Below are positions 24,094 through 33,253 of a stretch of 64,000 nucleotides of DNA, piece by piece (position 1 is the first letter of the stretch; every line of letters starts with the position of its first letter). This DNA comes from CmP2 sp052084925. GTDB lineage: Bacteria; Actinomycetota; Actinomycetes; Actinomycetales; Micrococcaceae. Location of the stretch: positions 62,001 through 126,000 of the forward strand of contig JBQDEV010000008.1 of the NCBI GenBank assembly GCA_052084925.1. Direction: 5' to 3'. The notes below the pieces were generated by a model. The model worked only from the letters and a program-made list of their open reading frames with translations, did not search any database and was not told the origin of the DNA. Both the position numbers and the translations under genes were made by a program.

Positions 24094-26187
24094 TCAGTTG
24101 GTGGCCGATTGAACCCGAAGGTCGCCTTCGTCATCCAACTTCTCTGACCGACCCCGCTTATTTAGCCAGGCCAAGATTGCGACCGCGGCACACACCCCAA
24201 GCCCGATGAGACTCATAGAGTACTGGGGCAGGAAGATCATGAACCCGCCCACCATCAGCGGGATCCGCAGCACCCAGCCGAGCTTCACCTCAACCAGGAT
24301 CAACCAGCCGCTGAAGGCGCACGCCAGAGCGAAGACAGCCACGATGGATGCCGTACCAGCCAGGAACACGTCGATCAGCGGGGCCTGAGCTACCAGTGCC
24401 GGGTTCAGCGCGAACCCGAATGGCACGATGTACTTCACCGCGCCCAAGCGCATGGCTTCGAAGCACGTCCCCATCGGCGAGGCCTTCGAGATTCCAGCGG
24501 CCGCAAAAGCCGCCAGTCCCACCGGCGGCGTGATGTAGGAAACGGATGCCCAGTAGATCACGAACAGGTGCGCTGCGATCGGGTCAACGCCAAGGGTGAT
24601 CAACGCCGGCGCCATGACGATCGCCAGGAACACGTAGGCCGCGGAAATGGTTAGCCCCATGCCCATGATGAAGCATGCGATCGCGCCCACGATGAGAATC
24701 GGCACCACATTCTCTCCAACCAGGGCAACGATGTCGCGCGAGAGCGACAGCGCCACGCCGGTGGCGGTCAGGCCTCCCAGAATGAGACCCACCCCGGCGA
24801 TCAGACCAATGATCTGCGCCAGCGTCTTGCCGATGTCCAAGAGCATGTCCGCCCACTGGCGCGCGCCGAATTTCTGCCCCGGCTTGACCAGAGCGATGAC
24901 CAACAGCACCCCGACGACGTAGAACGGCACCTGCGACTCCGAGCCGAGCACGAACAGCAGCACCACCAGAAGCCCCAAGGTCCCCAGGTATGGCCAGCCC
25001 GCGATGAGCGCAGTCGAGATGCGAGGAAGGAGTTCTTTTCGAGTGCCCTTCAGATTCTTCAGCGCCGCAAAACCATCGATCTGCAGGAAGATCCCGAGGA
25101 AGTACAGCACTGCCGGGATAATGGCCGCCACGATGATGCTCGTATAGGGCACCCCGACGAACGAGACCATCAAGAAGGCCGCGGTCCCCATAATCGGCGG
25201 CGTGATCGATCCACCCGACGACGCCGTCGCTTCCACCGCACCAGCGGTGCGCGGCGTGAAACCTGAACGCACCATCGCCGGGATCGTCATCGGCCCGGTC
25301 GTCAGCACATTCGATACGGCAGAGCCCGACATCATGCCCATCGCGGCCGAGCTCGCCACGGAGACTTTTGCCGATCCGCCTCGATACCGGCCGAATAGTG
25401 CCATGGATAGATCATGGAAGAACGCGGCACCACCGGTGTGCTGCAACACGACGCCGAAGAGCAAGAATCCAACCAGGATCGAGCCTGCCGTCTGCAGCGG
25501 CAGCCCAAGAATGGAATCCGAACCCATGACGTGCACCCGGGCCAGAAGGTCAAGATCGTAGGAAATCCCCTGGAGGAAACCGATCGGAACGGCACCGGCC
25601 ACCACCGGGTAGAGCGACACCGCCAGGGCGATCACCGCGATGATCCACCCGGCTGCTCGACGCAGCACTTCCACGATCAGCGCCCAGAACACGAAGGACA
25701 CCCCCGTCGCCAACCCGGGCGCCATAAAGCTCCACCCGTAGACCGTGATGTCAATGCTGTTGACTGCCAGATAAACGCAGCAGCTGATCACCAGTAGCAT
25801 CAGCACCATGTCGTACCAAGGAATCGTGCGTCCGCTCAAGGCAGCTGCGGCAGCTTGCACCTCCGGTGGTCGTATCCCTTCCGCGCGGGCCGGATCGACC
25901 TTTCGAAGTGGCTGAACCATGAGCACAATCGGCAAGAAGCAAGCGCACAACAAGTACAGGAACGCGTTCGTCGGCAAGGACAGCCCCAGCAAGTTCCAGA
26001 AGAACACCTGATTCATCGTGAGCAGGATCCCCAGCACGGTCAGCACCATGATCGCGGCCCGCCAGCCGGGGGTGAGCCGGGTGTTCGCCTTGTCCGCTTC
26101 CGGGGAGGCGGGGCTCATCGGCAGCGTGTTAGCGGGAGCCAGCTCGCTGCCGTTTCGTTGCTGTTCGTTCTCTGTCGTGGTGATCAT
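24094..26187 (-). CDS. TRAP transporter fused permease (DctQM type)
   Basis: 697 aa from the ATG at 26187 (GAGGAGG ribosome site). Fused small and large TRAP permease subunits: about four N-terminal helices (DctQ-like) followed by the DctM domain with its signature FGRYRGGSAKVSVASSAAMG, then SAVSNVLTTG and ATASSGGSITPPIMGTAAFL. It imports an organic acid using the Na+ or H+ gradient. It is 10 bases downstream of the TAXI binding protein, its extracellular partner. The module is linked to a CoA-transferase and acyl-CoA dehydrogenase, suggesting a carboxylate substrate. Confidence 0.92.
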   Translation of the reverse strand: MITTTENEQQRNGSELAPANTLPMSPASPEADKANTRLTPGWRAAIMVLTVLGILLTMNQVFFWNLLGLSLPTNAFLYLLCACFLPIVLMVQPLRKVDPARAEGIRPPEVQAAAAALSGRTIPWYDMVLMLLVISCCVYLAVNSIDITVYGWSFMAPGLATGVSFVFWALIVEVLRRAAGWIIAVIALAVSLYPVVAGAVPIGFLQGISYDLDLLARVHVMGSDSILGLPLQTAGSILVGFLLFGVVLQHTGGAAFFHDLSMALFGRYRGGSAKVSVASSAAMGMMSGSAVSNVLTTGPMTIPAMVRSGFTPRTAGAVEATASSGGSITPPIMGTAAFLMVSFVGVPYTSIIVAAIIPAVLYFLGIFLQIDGFAALKNLKGTRKELLPRISTALIAGWPYLGTLGLLVVLLFVLGSESQVPFYVVGVLLVIALVKPGQKFGARQWADMLLDIGKTLAQIIGLIAGVGLILGGLTATGVALSLSRDIVALVGENVVPILIVGAIACFIMGMGLTISAAYVFLAIVMAPALITLGVDPIAAHLFVIYWASVSYITPPVGLAAFAAAGISKASPMGTCFEAMRLGAVKYIVPFGFALNPALVAQAPLIDVFLAGTASIVAVFALACAFSGWLILVEVKLGWVLRIPLMVGGFMIFLPQYSMSLIGLGVCAAVAILAWLNKRGRSEKLDDEGDLRVQSATN

Positions 26188-26197
26188 GGTGTCCTCC

Positions 26198-27373
26198 TCA
26201 GACAGACGATGACGCGGCCGAGACATCGGAAATGGTGGGCAGCTCAGGAAGGTTCTCCTTCTTCCACTGTTGCCAGACCCCGGAGGGGGCATCGTGCCCC
26301 GAATACTCGTCCCAGAAGTCTGGCCAGGCGTCACTGATCTGTCGTTCCCGGGCCAGCAGAGCCTCTTGACGCGCCTGAACGTCCGGGGTCCACCGCCCGT
26401 GCTCCTCAAGGAAGCGCACCGCCCCCTCGTGGAAGGGCGTCACCATCGGGTCCAGCAAGATCTGATCGAGATCGAAGTACTTGGTGTTGCCCGTGACATC
26501 GCGGTAACTGTCGTAGTGCCGGTGCAGCAGACTCAAGAACTCATAGGCCTCATCGGCGTCCTGATCGGCCACGGTGACGAAGGGAATCGAGTACTGCATG
26601 GTGGTGATGTCTTCACCCGGTTCCACACCAGCGCCTTCCGTAAGAGGTGCTGTGGTCACCATGGGCACCAGATCCGCCCAGGTGGAGAAGCGCTGTTCGT
26701 CGCTGGAGCTGAAGTCGAGCCACCGCAGCTTGTACTGAGAGGCCAGTTCCTGCACCGACGTTCCGGTCGGGTTCTCATACATCACCTCGATCTGCCCTGA
26801 CTTCAGCGCGTTGGCCTGTTCCGAATACGCGATGCTGACCACCGTGACGTCGTCGTAGGTGAGCCCGCCGTAATTGATCATCGCCTCGATGTTGCGATTC
26901 ACGGCGGTGTTGCCGATCGTATGCGGTACTCGCCGACCCTTGAGATCCTCTACCGTCTCGATTCCAGAATCCTGACGGACGAAAATTCCGTAGTTGCCCG
27001 GCGGGGTCCACAGGGTGCGAATCGGCTGCGGCCCCCACACTTGGGAGCAGTACTCGTCCTCCCCCTCGAAGGCGTAGTAGTACTCGACAGACACCCGCCC
27101 CAACGACGCCGTCCGGGTGATCGTGGGGCCAATCCTTCCGACGCCGGTGTCGGCGGACATCAATCGGATCTGAATACCGGCCTCGTTGGTGAGGGCATTC
27201 GCCACGGCGGCGACGTCGTTGTAGGTACCCGTGCCGACGGAGTATGTCGACCACACCATCTGCCGCGGCAAACCGCCCACCCGCTCCGTCACCGCCGGTG
27301 CGCAACCGCTGAGCAGTCCTGCGCCGGTCACAGCGCCCAGCCCGGCCAGAAACGATCGTCTGTTCAGCATCAC
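26198..27373 (-). CDS. TAXI-family TRAP solute-binding lipoprotein
   Basis: 391 aa. Signal peptide with a Tat-like RRSFLAGLG and a lipobox LLSGC. The mature part is a TAXI (TRAP-associated extracytoplasmic immunogenic) binding protein: YSVGTGTYNDVAAVANAL, GNYGIFVRQDSGIETVEDLKG, SGQIEVMYENP. It captures a carboxylate outside the membrane for the fused permease downstream. Start at 27373 or the next Met (27370). A CRP/GlxR-like site is 61 bases upstream, so carbon-source control is likely. Confidence 0.9.
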   Translation of the reverse strand: MMLNRRSFLAGLGAVTGAGLLSGCAPAVTERVGGLPRQMVWSTYSVGTGTYNDVAAVANALTNEAGIQIRLMSADTGVGRIGPTITRTASLGRVSVEYYYAFEGEDEYCSQVWGPQPIRTLWTPPGNYGIFVRQDSGIETVEDLKGRRVPHTIGNTAVNRNIEAMINYGGLTYDDVTVVSIAYSEQANALKSGQIEVMYENPTGTSVQELASQYKLRWLDFSSSDEQRFSTWADLVPMVTTAPLTEGAGVEPGEDITTMQYSIPFVTVADQDADEAYEFLSLLHRHYDSYRDVTGNTKYFDLDQILLDPMVTPFHEGAVRFLEEHGRWTPDVQARQEALLARERQISDAWPDFWDEYSGHDAPSGVWQQWKKENLPELPTISDVSAASSSV

Positions 27374-27433
27374 GGTGCCACTCCTCCGGTCACCGCCGGG
27401 AATTTCCCGGCGTGGTCGTCTCCAGTCAGGCTA

Positions 27434-27449
27434 TGTGTCACAGATCACA
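27434..27449. promoter_or_regulatory. CRP/GlxR-like site upstream of TAXI-TRAP genes
   Basis: TGTGTCACAGATCACA fits TGTGA-N6-TCACA at 9 of 10 fixed positions. It lies in the 266-base space between the CoA-transferase and the TAXI gene, consistent with the transporter having its own promoter. Confidence 0.5.
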
Positions 27450-27566
27450 TGCGAGAAGGGGAACTGATGCGGCTATCGATACAATCCAGCACGCTTTGCC
27501 GAACAGTTCTGTGAAGTATCGATGGCGGTGTCACCCCGCACACCGTCCCGTCGCATGCACTCCACG

Positions 27567-27602
27567 ACGATGCGCCGACGGGATGTCCCGCCGGCGCATC
27601 GT
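27567..27602. terminator. Terminator-like hairpin after CoA-transferase gene
   Basis: ACGATGCGCCGACGGG, loop ATGT, then a complementary 16-base arm with one mismatch. It lies 38 bases beyond the CoA-transferase stop on the minus strand. No T-run. It would separate the CoA-transferase transcript from the TAXI-TRAP promoter. Confidence 0.65.
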
Positions 27603-27639
27603 TACGGCCGCTATCCGTGGATCAGTTCACGGTCGATCC

Positions 27640-28860
27640 TCAGCTTCTCCTCGCCACAGTCAGATATTCGGAGAGCACCGCATCAGTGTCACCACCGTAG
27701 ACCGGCGGCGCCGTTGTCACGGCCGGTCGTCGCCCGCGGAAGTTCACCGGGAACGCTACTTGCTTGAGCTCCCCGATCTCCGGGTGTTCCACCGTTTGCA
27801 CCATGTTCAACGCGTGCGTCTGCGGATGGTCGTACACCTCGTCGAGGTGACGAATGGGAGAGGCAGGAATGCCATGTTCGGAGAACAGCTGACACCAATG
27901 CGCCACCGTGCGTTGGCCCAAGGTGAGGTTGAGCTGCTCGTTCATGTGCTTCCGGTGCGTGACCCGACCATTGTTGCGCGCCAAATTCTGGTCTTCCCCC
28001 AAATCTCGGCGGTCCAGGGCCACACACAGTTTCTGCCACAGCGCGTCCGACCCAACCGCAATGACGAAGTAGCCGTCCTGGGCGGAGTATGCCTGGTACG
28101 GAGCCAGATTCGGATGTTCGGACCCCATTCGCGTGGGCCGCTCACCGGTGGCGAAATAGTTGCTTGCCCAATTCACATGTAACGCCAGCTGGCATTCGTA
28201 CAGTGACGTCGTCAGGTACTGCCCCTGACCCGTCCGAGAACGTTCCACCAGAGCTGCCAGCACGCCGATGATGCCGAACAGCGCCGCGCCGAGATCGCCC
28301 ATGGCATATCCGGCCTTCAGGGGTGGGCCGTCCGGCTCGCCCGTCAGCGACATCAGCCCACCGGCAGCCTGGGCGATCATGTCGTAGCCGGGCTCATCCT
28401 TCAGTGGGCCCTCGTCCCCGAAGGCGGAGATATGCAGAACCACCAGATGAGGGAACCGACGCGACAACTCGCGAAAGTCGAAGAGCTTCTGCAACCCGGA
28501 CCCGGGGCGGAAGTTCTCGACCACGACGTCGACGTCGGCCAAGATCTGATCGATGATCCGTTGTCCCTCTTCGGACTTCAGATCGACGGTCACGGACTTT
28601 TTACCGCGGTTGATCGCCAGAAAGTAGGTGGCGTCGGCCCCCATGAAGGGCGGCCCCCATTGACGCGTCGGATCGCCGCCTTCCGGGTGCTCGATCTTGA
28701 TCACCTCCGCACCCAGATCGGCGAAGGACATCGTTGCATAGGGACCCGCTAGGATCTTCGACAGATCCAGGACTTTCACCCCGGAGAGCGGCCCGCCCAC
28801 GACCTCACCCTGCCCGAGTCGGGCTCCGTCATGGTCAAGGAACTGGTTGGCGCCTGACAT
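27640..28860 (-). CDS. Class III (CaiB/BaiF) CoA-transferase
   Basis: 406 aa from the ATG at 28860; GGAG lies 10 bases before it and the longer GTG start lacks spacing. Family III signatures are clear: LSGVKVLDLSKILAGPYATM, GKKSVTVDLKSEEGQ, DVVVENFRPG, and catalytic Asp in EPGYDMIAQAAGG. It transfers CoA from a donor thioester to a carboxylic acid in the cytosol. Five bases downstream of the acyl-CoA dehydrogenase gene, and followed by the TAXI-TRAP importer, so it probably activates the imported acid before oxidation. Confidence 0.9.
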   Translation of the reverse strand: MSGANQFLDHDGARLGQGEVVGGPLSGVKVLDLSKILAGPYATMSFADLGAEVIKIEHPEGGDPTRQWGPPFMGADATYFLAINRGKKSVTVDLKSEEGQRIIDQILADVDVVVENFRPGSGLQKLFDFRELSRRFPHLVVLHISAFGDEGPLKDEPGYDMIAQAAGGLMSLTGEPDGPPLKAGYAMGDLGAALFGIIGVLAALVERSRTGQGQYLTTSLYECQLALHVNWASNYFATGERPTRMGSEHPNLAPYQAYSAQDGYFVIAVGSDALWQKLCVALDRRDLGEDQNLARNNGRVTHRKHMNEQLNLTLGQRTVAHWCQLFSEHGIPASPIRHLDEVYDHPQTHALNMVQTVEHPEIGELKQVAFPVNFRGRRPAVTTAPPVYGGDTDAVLSEYLTVARRS

Positions 28861-28865
28861 GGGGA

Positions 28866-30587
28866 TCACACTCCTGCCGGCAGTCGTTGGCCCAGTGCGT
28901 CCACGGCATCATCGCGGTCGACGGCTGCGCCGTCGAGGATCTCATCGACCCAGCGCAACGCCATCGGAGCGGCGCCATCGTCACCCAGAACCACTCGCTG
29001 CACGTAGGTATTCGCCACCATCAGCGTCCGGTGCCGGTCGTGGGTCCGAATTTCGAACTCGGCCTGCTCCTGAAGAAGGGTCGCCATGATGGCTTCGGCC
29101 ATGGCATCGGTGTACCGACCGATCATCGCTTCGGCGGCATCACGGTCGAGCTCCAACAGCACATCCCCGCGCCGCCGCAGATCCTGCCACACCTCCAACA
29201 GGTGTCGGGCGCCCTCCGCTGCATCCGTGCCCTCGAGCGAGGCGAGCTTCTCGGACATCGCGTCCGCAATGATCCGATGCGAGCCGAACTTCCGCAGGCA
29301 GCGCAGCACGTCCAAAGCGATGACGTTCGAGGCGCCCTCCCAGATCGAGCCCAAGTGCGCATCGCGAACAAGTCGGGCATTCGGGAAGTCCTCGATGTAC
29401 CCGTTTCCGCCACGGATCTCCATGGCTTCACCAGTCACCCAGCGAGCCTTCTTGCAAATGTAGTGTTTAGCGATCGGCGTCAGCACGCGAATCAGGTTGG
29501 CAGAACGCTCTTCTCCGTGGTCCCCCCGCTGCAGCTGATCTCCTGCGTAGAAGACCATCCCGAGCGAAGCCTCCGCCTGTAGCTGTAGATCCAAGAGATT
29601 CATGCGCATCAGCGGCTGATCGGAGAGACGTCGACCGAAGACGACACGGTTTCGGGTGTGATCAACCGATTCCGTGACCGCACGACGCATCAACGCGCTG
29701 CCGCGCATGGCGTTGGAGAGCCTAGATGTGTTGATCATCTCCGCCATCTGTCGGAATCCGCGATCGAGTTCACCCACCTGCAAAGCCCACGCCCCGTCGA
29801 GGGTGATCTCTCCGGACGGCATCGATCGAGTGCCGAACTTGTCCTTGAGCCGATCGATCGTATAGCTGTTGCGCTCTCCCGAAGGTGTGACGCGTGGCAG
29901 CATGAATAGGCCCACACCGCGCGTCGTGTCGTCGCCCCCGGGGTACTTCGCCAGAGTCAGGACCACGTCTGCGGTCGGGTTGGAGGTGAACCACTTTCGC
30001 CCGGTCAATCTCCAGACACCATCCTGGTCCGGATCCTGCACGGCGCGCGTCTCAGTCTTAGCGATATCAGTGCCAGCCTGGGTCTCCGTCATGAACATCG
30101 CGCCGGTGAACCGCTCTTGGGGATCAGTGGAGATCAGGCGGTCAACGTAGGTCTGGAAGACGTTTGGATCACCAAATTTCCTCAAGGTACGGGCGGCGGC
30201 ATCGGTCATGTTGACCGGGCACCCCAGCCCGAATTCGGCCTGTATAAACAGGTACGACATGATGTACTTCACCAGATGCGGCGGCGTCTCGCTCCACCCA
30301 TGGATGGCACGATGCGACAAAGCGGAAAGCCCATACTCTTCGTACGCGATACGGTTCAGATCCGCGTAAGCAGCATGAATCTGCACCTCATCAACCCGAT
30401 CCCCGGCGCGGTTGTATTGCTGGAGCACCGGCGGATTCTTGTCGGCTGTATCCGCCAGGTCGAAGAGCCGGTCGGGGAGATCCGCACCGAGTTTCTCCAG
30501 CAAGGGCTGAAGGATCATCCGATTCTCGGCATCCATGTAGCGCTCGATCAATGGCATCAGCGCGGGGTCGGAAGTCGCGTGGTTCAT
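28866..30587 (-). CDS. Acyl-CoA dehydrogenase family protein (AidB-like)
   Basis: 573 aa from the ATG at 30587. AidB-like branch of acyl-CoA dehydrogenases: TGAMFMTETQAGTDIAKTET (FAD and substrate contacts), WRLTGRKWFTSNPTADV, and the catalytic-base region IWEGASNVIALDVLR with Glu. An extra N-terminal segment (1-160) and a C-terminal extension exceed the usual 380 residues of short-chain members, as in AidB. Context with a CoA-transferase and TRAP importer favours a catabolic acyl-CoA oxidation over alkylation repair. Divergent from a LysR regulator. Confidence 0.88.
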   Translation of the reverse strand: MNHATSDPALMPLIERYMDAENRMILQPLLEKLGADLPDRLFDLADTADKNPPVLQQYNRAGDRVDEVQIHAAYADLNRIAYEEYGLSALSHRAIHGWSETPPHLVKYIMSYLFIQAEFGLGCPVNMTDAAARTLRKFGDPNVFQTYVDRLISTDPQERFTGAMFMTETQAGTDIAKTETRAVQDPDQDGVWRLTGRKWFTSNPTADVVLTLAKYPGGDDTTRGVGLFMLPRVTPSGERNSYTIDRLKDKFGTRSMPSGEITLDGAWALQVGELDRGFRQMAEMINTSRLSNAMRGSALMRRAVTESVDHTRNRVVFGRRLSDQPLMRMNLLDLQLQAEASLGMVFYAGDQLQRGDHGEERSANLIRVLTPIAKHYICKKARWVTGEAMEIRGGNGYIEDFPNARLVRDAHLGSIWEGASNVIALDVLRCLRKFGSHRIIADAMSEKLASLEGTDAAEGARHLLEVWQDLRRRGDVLLELDRDAAEAMIGRYTDAMAEAIMATLLQEQAEFEIRTHDRHRTLMVANTYVQRVVLGDDGAAPMALRWVDEILDGAAVDRDDAVDALGQRLPAGV

Positions 30588-30680
30588 CTCTCTCACCTGT
30601 CTGTCCAAAGCAACAATGCGATACAGATCACTGTGACACGGCTAGACTATTGTGTCTAAGGCGAATATCGGTACAGACTA

Positions 30681-30695
30681 TTCCAACAAATGGAA
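30681..30695. promoter_or_regulatory. LysR-type dyad
   Basis: TTCCA-ACAAA-TGGAA, in the 144-base divergent space between the acyl-CoA dehydrogenase and the lysR-type gene. The octamer AGACTATT also occurs twice just upstream (about 30646 and 30675). Candidate binding region for the adjacent LysR protein. Confidence 0.45.
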
Positions 30696-30731
30696 CAATG
30701 AGTCGGCCCTGGCCGGGAGACGGGACACACT

Positions 30732-31661
30732 GTGGACATTCGACAATTCGATGCGTTCCTCACCGTGGCCGAAGAACTGCACTTCGGCCGCGCCGCGGAG
30801 CGGCTCCATCTCACTCAACCCGCGCTCAGTCGACTGATCCGGAGTATGGAGAAAGACCTGGGAACCCAGCTCTTCGAGCGCACCACCCGCCGCGTCTCGC
30901 TCACCCAATCCGGCTTAGCACTGCTCGAACCAGCCAGGACGATCCAAGAGCAAATGCAAGGCATTCACCGGGTCGCCCGTTCCGCACAGCAAGGCGAAAT
31001 CGGCACCATCCGCATCGGATTCGCTGGATTCGCCGGTTATTCACTCGCATCACAGCTGGCCCGCCATGTCCACCGCGAACACCCCGGCATCGCCCTGGAT
31101 CTGCACCCACGAAGCTACACCGGCGAAGCGACACAACTCGTCCAGGATGGCGAGATCGACCTCGCGGTCATCACCCAGCCGGGCCCACCCGGACTCGACA
31201 CGCTGTCGATGACGAATGAAACGATGATCCTGGCGGTCCCCGACCACGATCGCCTCGCCCGCCACGACGCCGTCTCCGTGGCAGAACTGGCGCACCGACG
31301 TTTCGTGTCCTACCCGTCCTTCCATGGATCCCGTGTTCGAGACGCGATGATCTCCTTGTGCACCGCCGCCGGATTCGTGCCCCGTATCGCTCAAGAAGCA
31401 CCCGACTCCTACAGCCTCCTAACCCTCGTCGGGGCGGGAGTCGGCATTGCCATGGTGGTCAGCTCGGCCACCAACACCCAGATCACCGGCGTGAAGTACG
31501 TGAACATCTCGGGCGATAACATCACACTCCCTCTAGCGCTGGCATGGCGTCAGTCGAATCCATCGAGCGCGCTTTCACGAGTCATTGAGGTGGCAAAAAA
31601 TCACGTAACCACTGTCCCGCAGCCCCTCGACACCGACTTATCGGCCATCGAGGATGACTGA
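30732..31661 (+). CDS. LysR-family transcriptional regulator
   Basis: 309 aa from a GTG. N-terminal helix-turn-helix (DIRQFDAFLTVAEELHFGRA, LTQPALSRLIRSME) and effector domain (GTIRIGFAGFAGYSLASQLA, GEIDLAVITQPG). Divergent from the acyl-CoA dehydrogenase/CoA-transferase genes, which it most likely controls in response to the carboxylate or its CoA ester. Similar in type to CbbR/CatR-like activators of organic-acid catabolism. Confidence 0.9.
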   Translation: MDIRQFDAFLTVAEELHFGRAAERLHLTQPALSRLIRSMEKDLGTQLFERTTRRVSLTQSGLALLEPARTIQEQMQGIHRVARSAQQGEIGTIRIGFAGFAGYSLASQLARHVHREHPGIALDLHPRSYTGEATQLVQDGEIDLAVITQPGPPGLDTLSMTNETMILAVPDHDRLARHDAVSVAELAHRRFVSYPSFHGSRVRDAMISLCTAAGFVPRIAQEAPDSYSLLTLVGAGVGIAMVVSSATNTQITGVKYVNISGDNITLPLALAWRQSNPSSALSRVIEVAKNHVTTVPQPLDTDLSAIEDD

Positions 31662-31850
31662 CCGCTCCCTCAAACTGACTGCGGCCGACCGTCCCCTCCA
31701 GATTCATTCGGAGCATCTTCCTCGAGAAATTTAAGCCCTCCCCCTTCGGTGTGATCACAGGGAACTCGAGATCCTCCCCGCAGCACCAGGCCTCGACGCA
31801 CTTGACCACGCCCATCGTCATGAATATGATCTGAATCACTCTGATATATC

Positions 31851-31866
31851 AGTGATGCGGATCACG
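31851..31866. promoter_or_regulatory. CRP/GlxR-like site upstream of YkvI-type gene
   Basis: AGTGATGCGGATCACG has the symmetric GTGA-N6-TCAC core (8 of 10 positions of TGTGA-N6-TCACA). It lies 46 bases upstream of the membrane-protein start, in a 251-base intergenic region that otherwise holds nothing recognisable. Confidence 0.45.
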
Positions 31867-31912
31867 TCGATCAGATCGACGCGTCCCTTCCCAACGAAAG
31901 AAGAGAGCGTTC

Positions 31913-33043
31913 ATGACGCAGAAAACGCCGACTCGGGCACACCTGCAGAGCACGGAGAAGACCTCGATCCTCCGTATCTTCACCTATGCGGGTGCGATCA
32001 TTGCCTTCCTCATTGGCTCCGGTTTCGCCACCGGCCAGGAGATCATGCAGTACTTCACGTCCTACGGCTACTGGGGTGTTTTCGGCACCGGCCTGCTGGT
32101 GCTGCTGCTCATCACCTACGTCAGCGTCGAGTTCCTCGTAGTCGGCCAGGTGAAGAAATTCGACAAGCCCAAGTCGATCTTCCACTACTACTGCGGCAAG
32201 TACCTGGGCACCTTCTTCGACTTCTTCTCCATCATCTTCGTCTTCCTCAGCTTCACCGTGATGGTGGCCGGTGCGGGCGCCGTCTTCGAGGAGCACTACG
32301 GCCTCTCCAAGTACATCGGGGGCGTCGCCCTGGCTCTCGCGGTGGGCGTGACCGTCTGGTTCGGGCTGAATTCCCTCGTCGATGTCATCGGCAAGATCGG
32401 CCCTCTGATCGTCATCGTGGCCATTGCCCTGGGCATCTACGGCGTCATGAGCAACCCCGGCGGCATCGCCGAAGGCAACGCGATCCTGCCTACCCTGGAC
32501 GTCACCCAGGCCTCCAACAACTGGTTCATGGCCGGGCTGTCCTACGTGGGCTTCTGCATGCTCTGGCTCGCCGCATTCCTGACCGCCCTGGGCAAGACCG
32601 CCCACAACCGCAAGGAAGCCGCCGCTGGCGCGGTCTCCGGCGGTGTCGCCTTCTCCGTGGCCTGCATCATCATCGCCCTCGGCCTGCTGGCACACATCAC
32701 CCGCACCGCTGGCACCGAGATCCCGATGCTGGTGCTGGCCAACGACATCGGCCCCGTCGTCGCCGGTGCGATCTCGGTAATGATCCTGGCCGGGATCTAC
32801 ACCACCGCCATCCCGCTGCTGTGGACCGTCTCCTCGCGCTTCTATGAGGACAAGACCAAGAAGTTCAAGTACCTGACTATCGTCCTCGCCGCCCTCGGCA
32901 CCCTGATCGGTCTGGTGCTGCCGTTCTCGCAGATGGTCAACATCGTCTACGTGATCAATGGCTACGTCGGCATCATCCTGCTCGTGATGATGCTGATCAC
33001 CACCGTGCTGCGGCTCACCGGACGCCGAAAGCTCGACGCTTGA
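31913..33043 (+). CDS. YkvI-family integral membrane protein
   Basis: 376 aa, about ten membrane helices. The start TYAGAIIAFLIGSGFATGQE with the conserved Gly/Ser/Phe pattern and the region FFSIIFVFLSFTVMVAGAG are typical of YkvI proteins, distant relatives of APC-type amino-acid or branched-chain transporters. Function of the family is not established; transport of an amino acid or organic cation is plausible. It stands alone, with a CRP/GlxR-like site upstream and a strong hairpin downstream. Confidence 0.8.
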   Translation: MTQKTPTRAHLQSTEKTSILRIFTYAGAIIAFLIGSGFATGQEIMQYFTSYGYWGVFGTGLLVLLLITYVSVEFLVVGQVKKFDKPKSIFHYYCGKYLGTFFDFFSIIFVFLSFTVMVAGAGAVFEEHYGLSKYIGGVALALAVGVTVWFGLNSLVDVIGKIGPLIVIVAIALGIYGVMSNPGGIAEGNAILPTLDVTQASNNWFMAGLSYVGFCMLWLAAFLTALGKTAHNRKEAAAGAVSGGVAFSVACIIIALGLLAHITRTAGTEIPMLVLANDIGPVVAGAISVMILAGIYTTAIPLLWTVSSRFYEDKTKKFKYLTIVLAALGTLIGLVLPFSQMVNIVYVINGYVGIILLVMMLITTVLRLTGRRKLDA

Positions 33044-33079
33044 CCGAGACTGCAACTCAGCTCGTGCGCTGAAGAACAA

Positions 33080-33110
33080 TGATGCACGCACCCTCGCGGT
33101 GCGTGCATCA
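33080..33110. terminator. Terminator hairpin after YkvI-type gene
   Basis: TGATGCACGCACC, loop CTCGC, and the perfect complement: 13-bp stem. No T-run follows. It lies 37 bases after the stop. Confidence 0.75.
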
Positions 33111-33191
33111 CGTCGATAACCGTAGAGAGTGCAGCCACCATCCGAAACCATGAGCAAGCCGCGAAGGGAGTTTTCACGAGCGCACGCCCTC

Positions 33192-33219
33192 ATTAAAGGT
33201 TATGGATCTAACCTTTAAT
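33192..33219. promoter_or_regulatory. Orphan AT-rich palindrome
   Basis: ATTAAAGGTT - ATGGATCT - AACCTTTAAT: perfect 10-bp arms with an 8-base centre, in the space between two convergent genes. AAGGAG follows at 33220 but no start codon or gene. It has the look of a MarR/PadR-type operator with a ribosome site but without its gene. Confidence 0.5.
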
Positions 33220-33253
33220 AAGGAGTCAACTTACATACCCTTCGGGGCACCGT

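Noticed and set aside
31871..33193. 440-residue minus-strand frame opposite the YkvI-type gene
   Set aside because: Antisense shadow: His/Asp/Gln-rich composition produced by high-GC codons of the real gene, no domain, no ribosome site.
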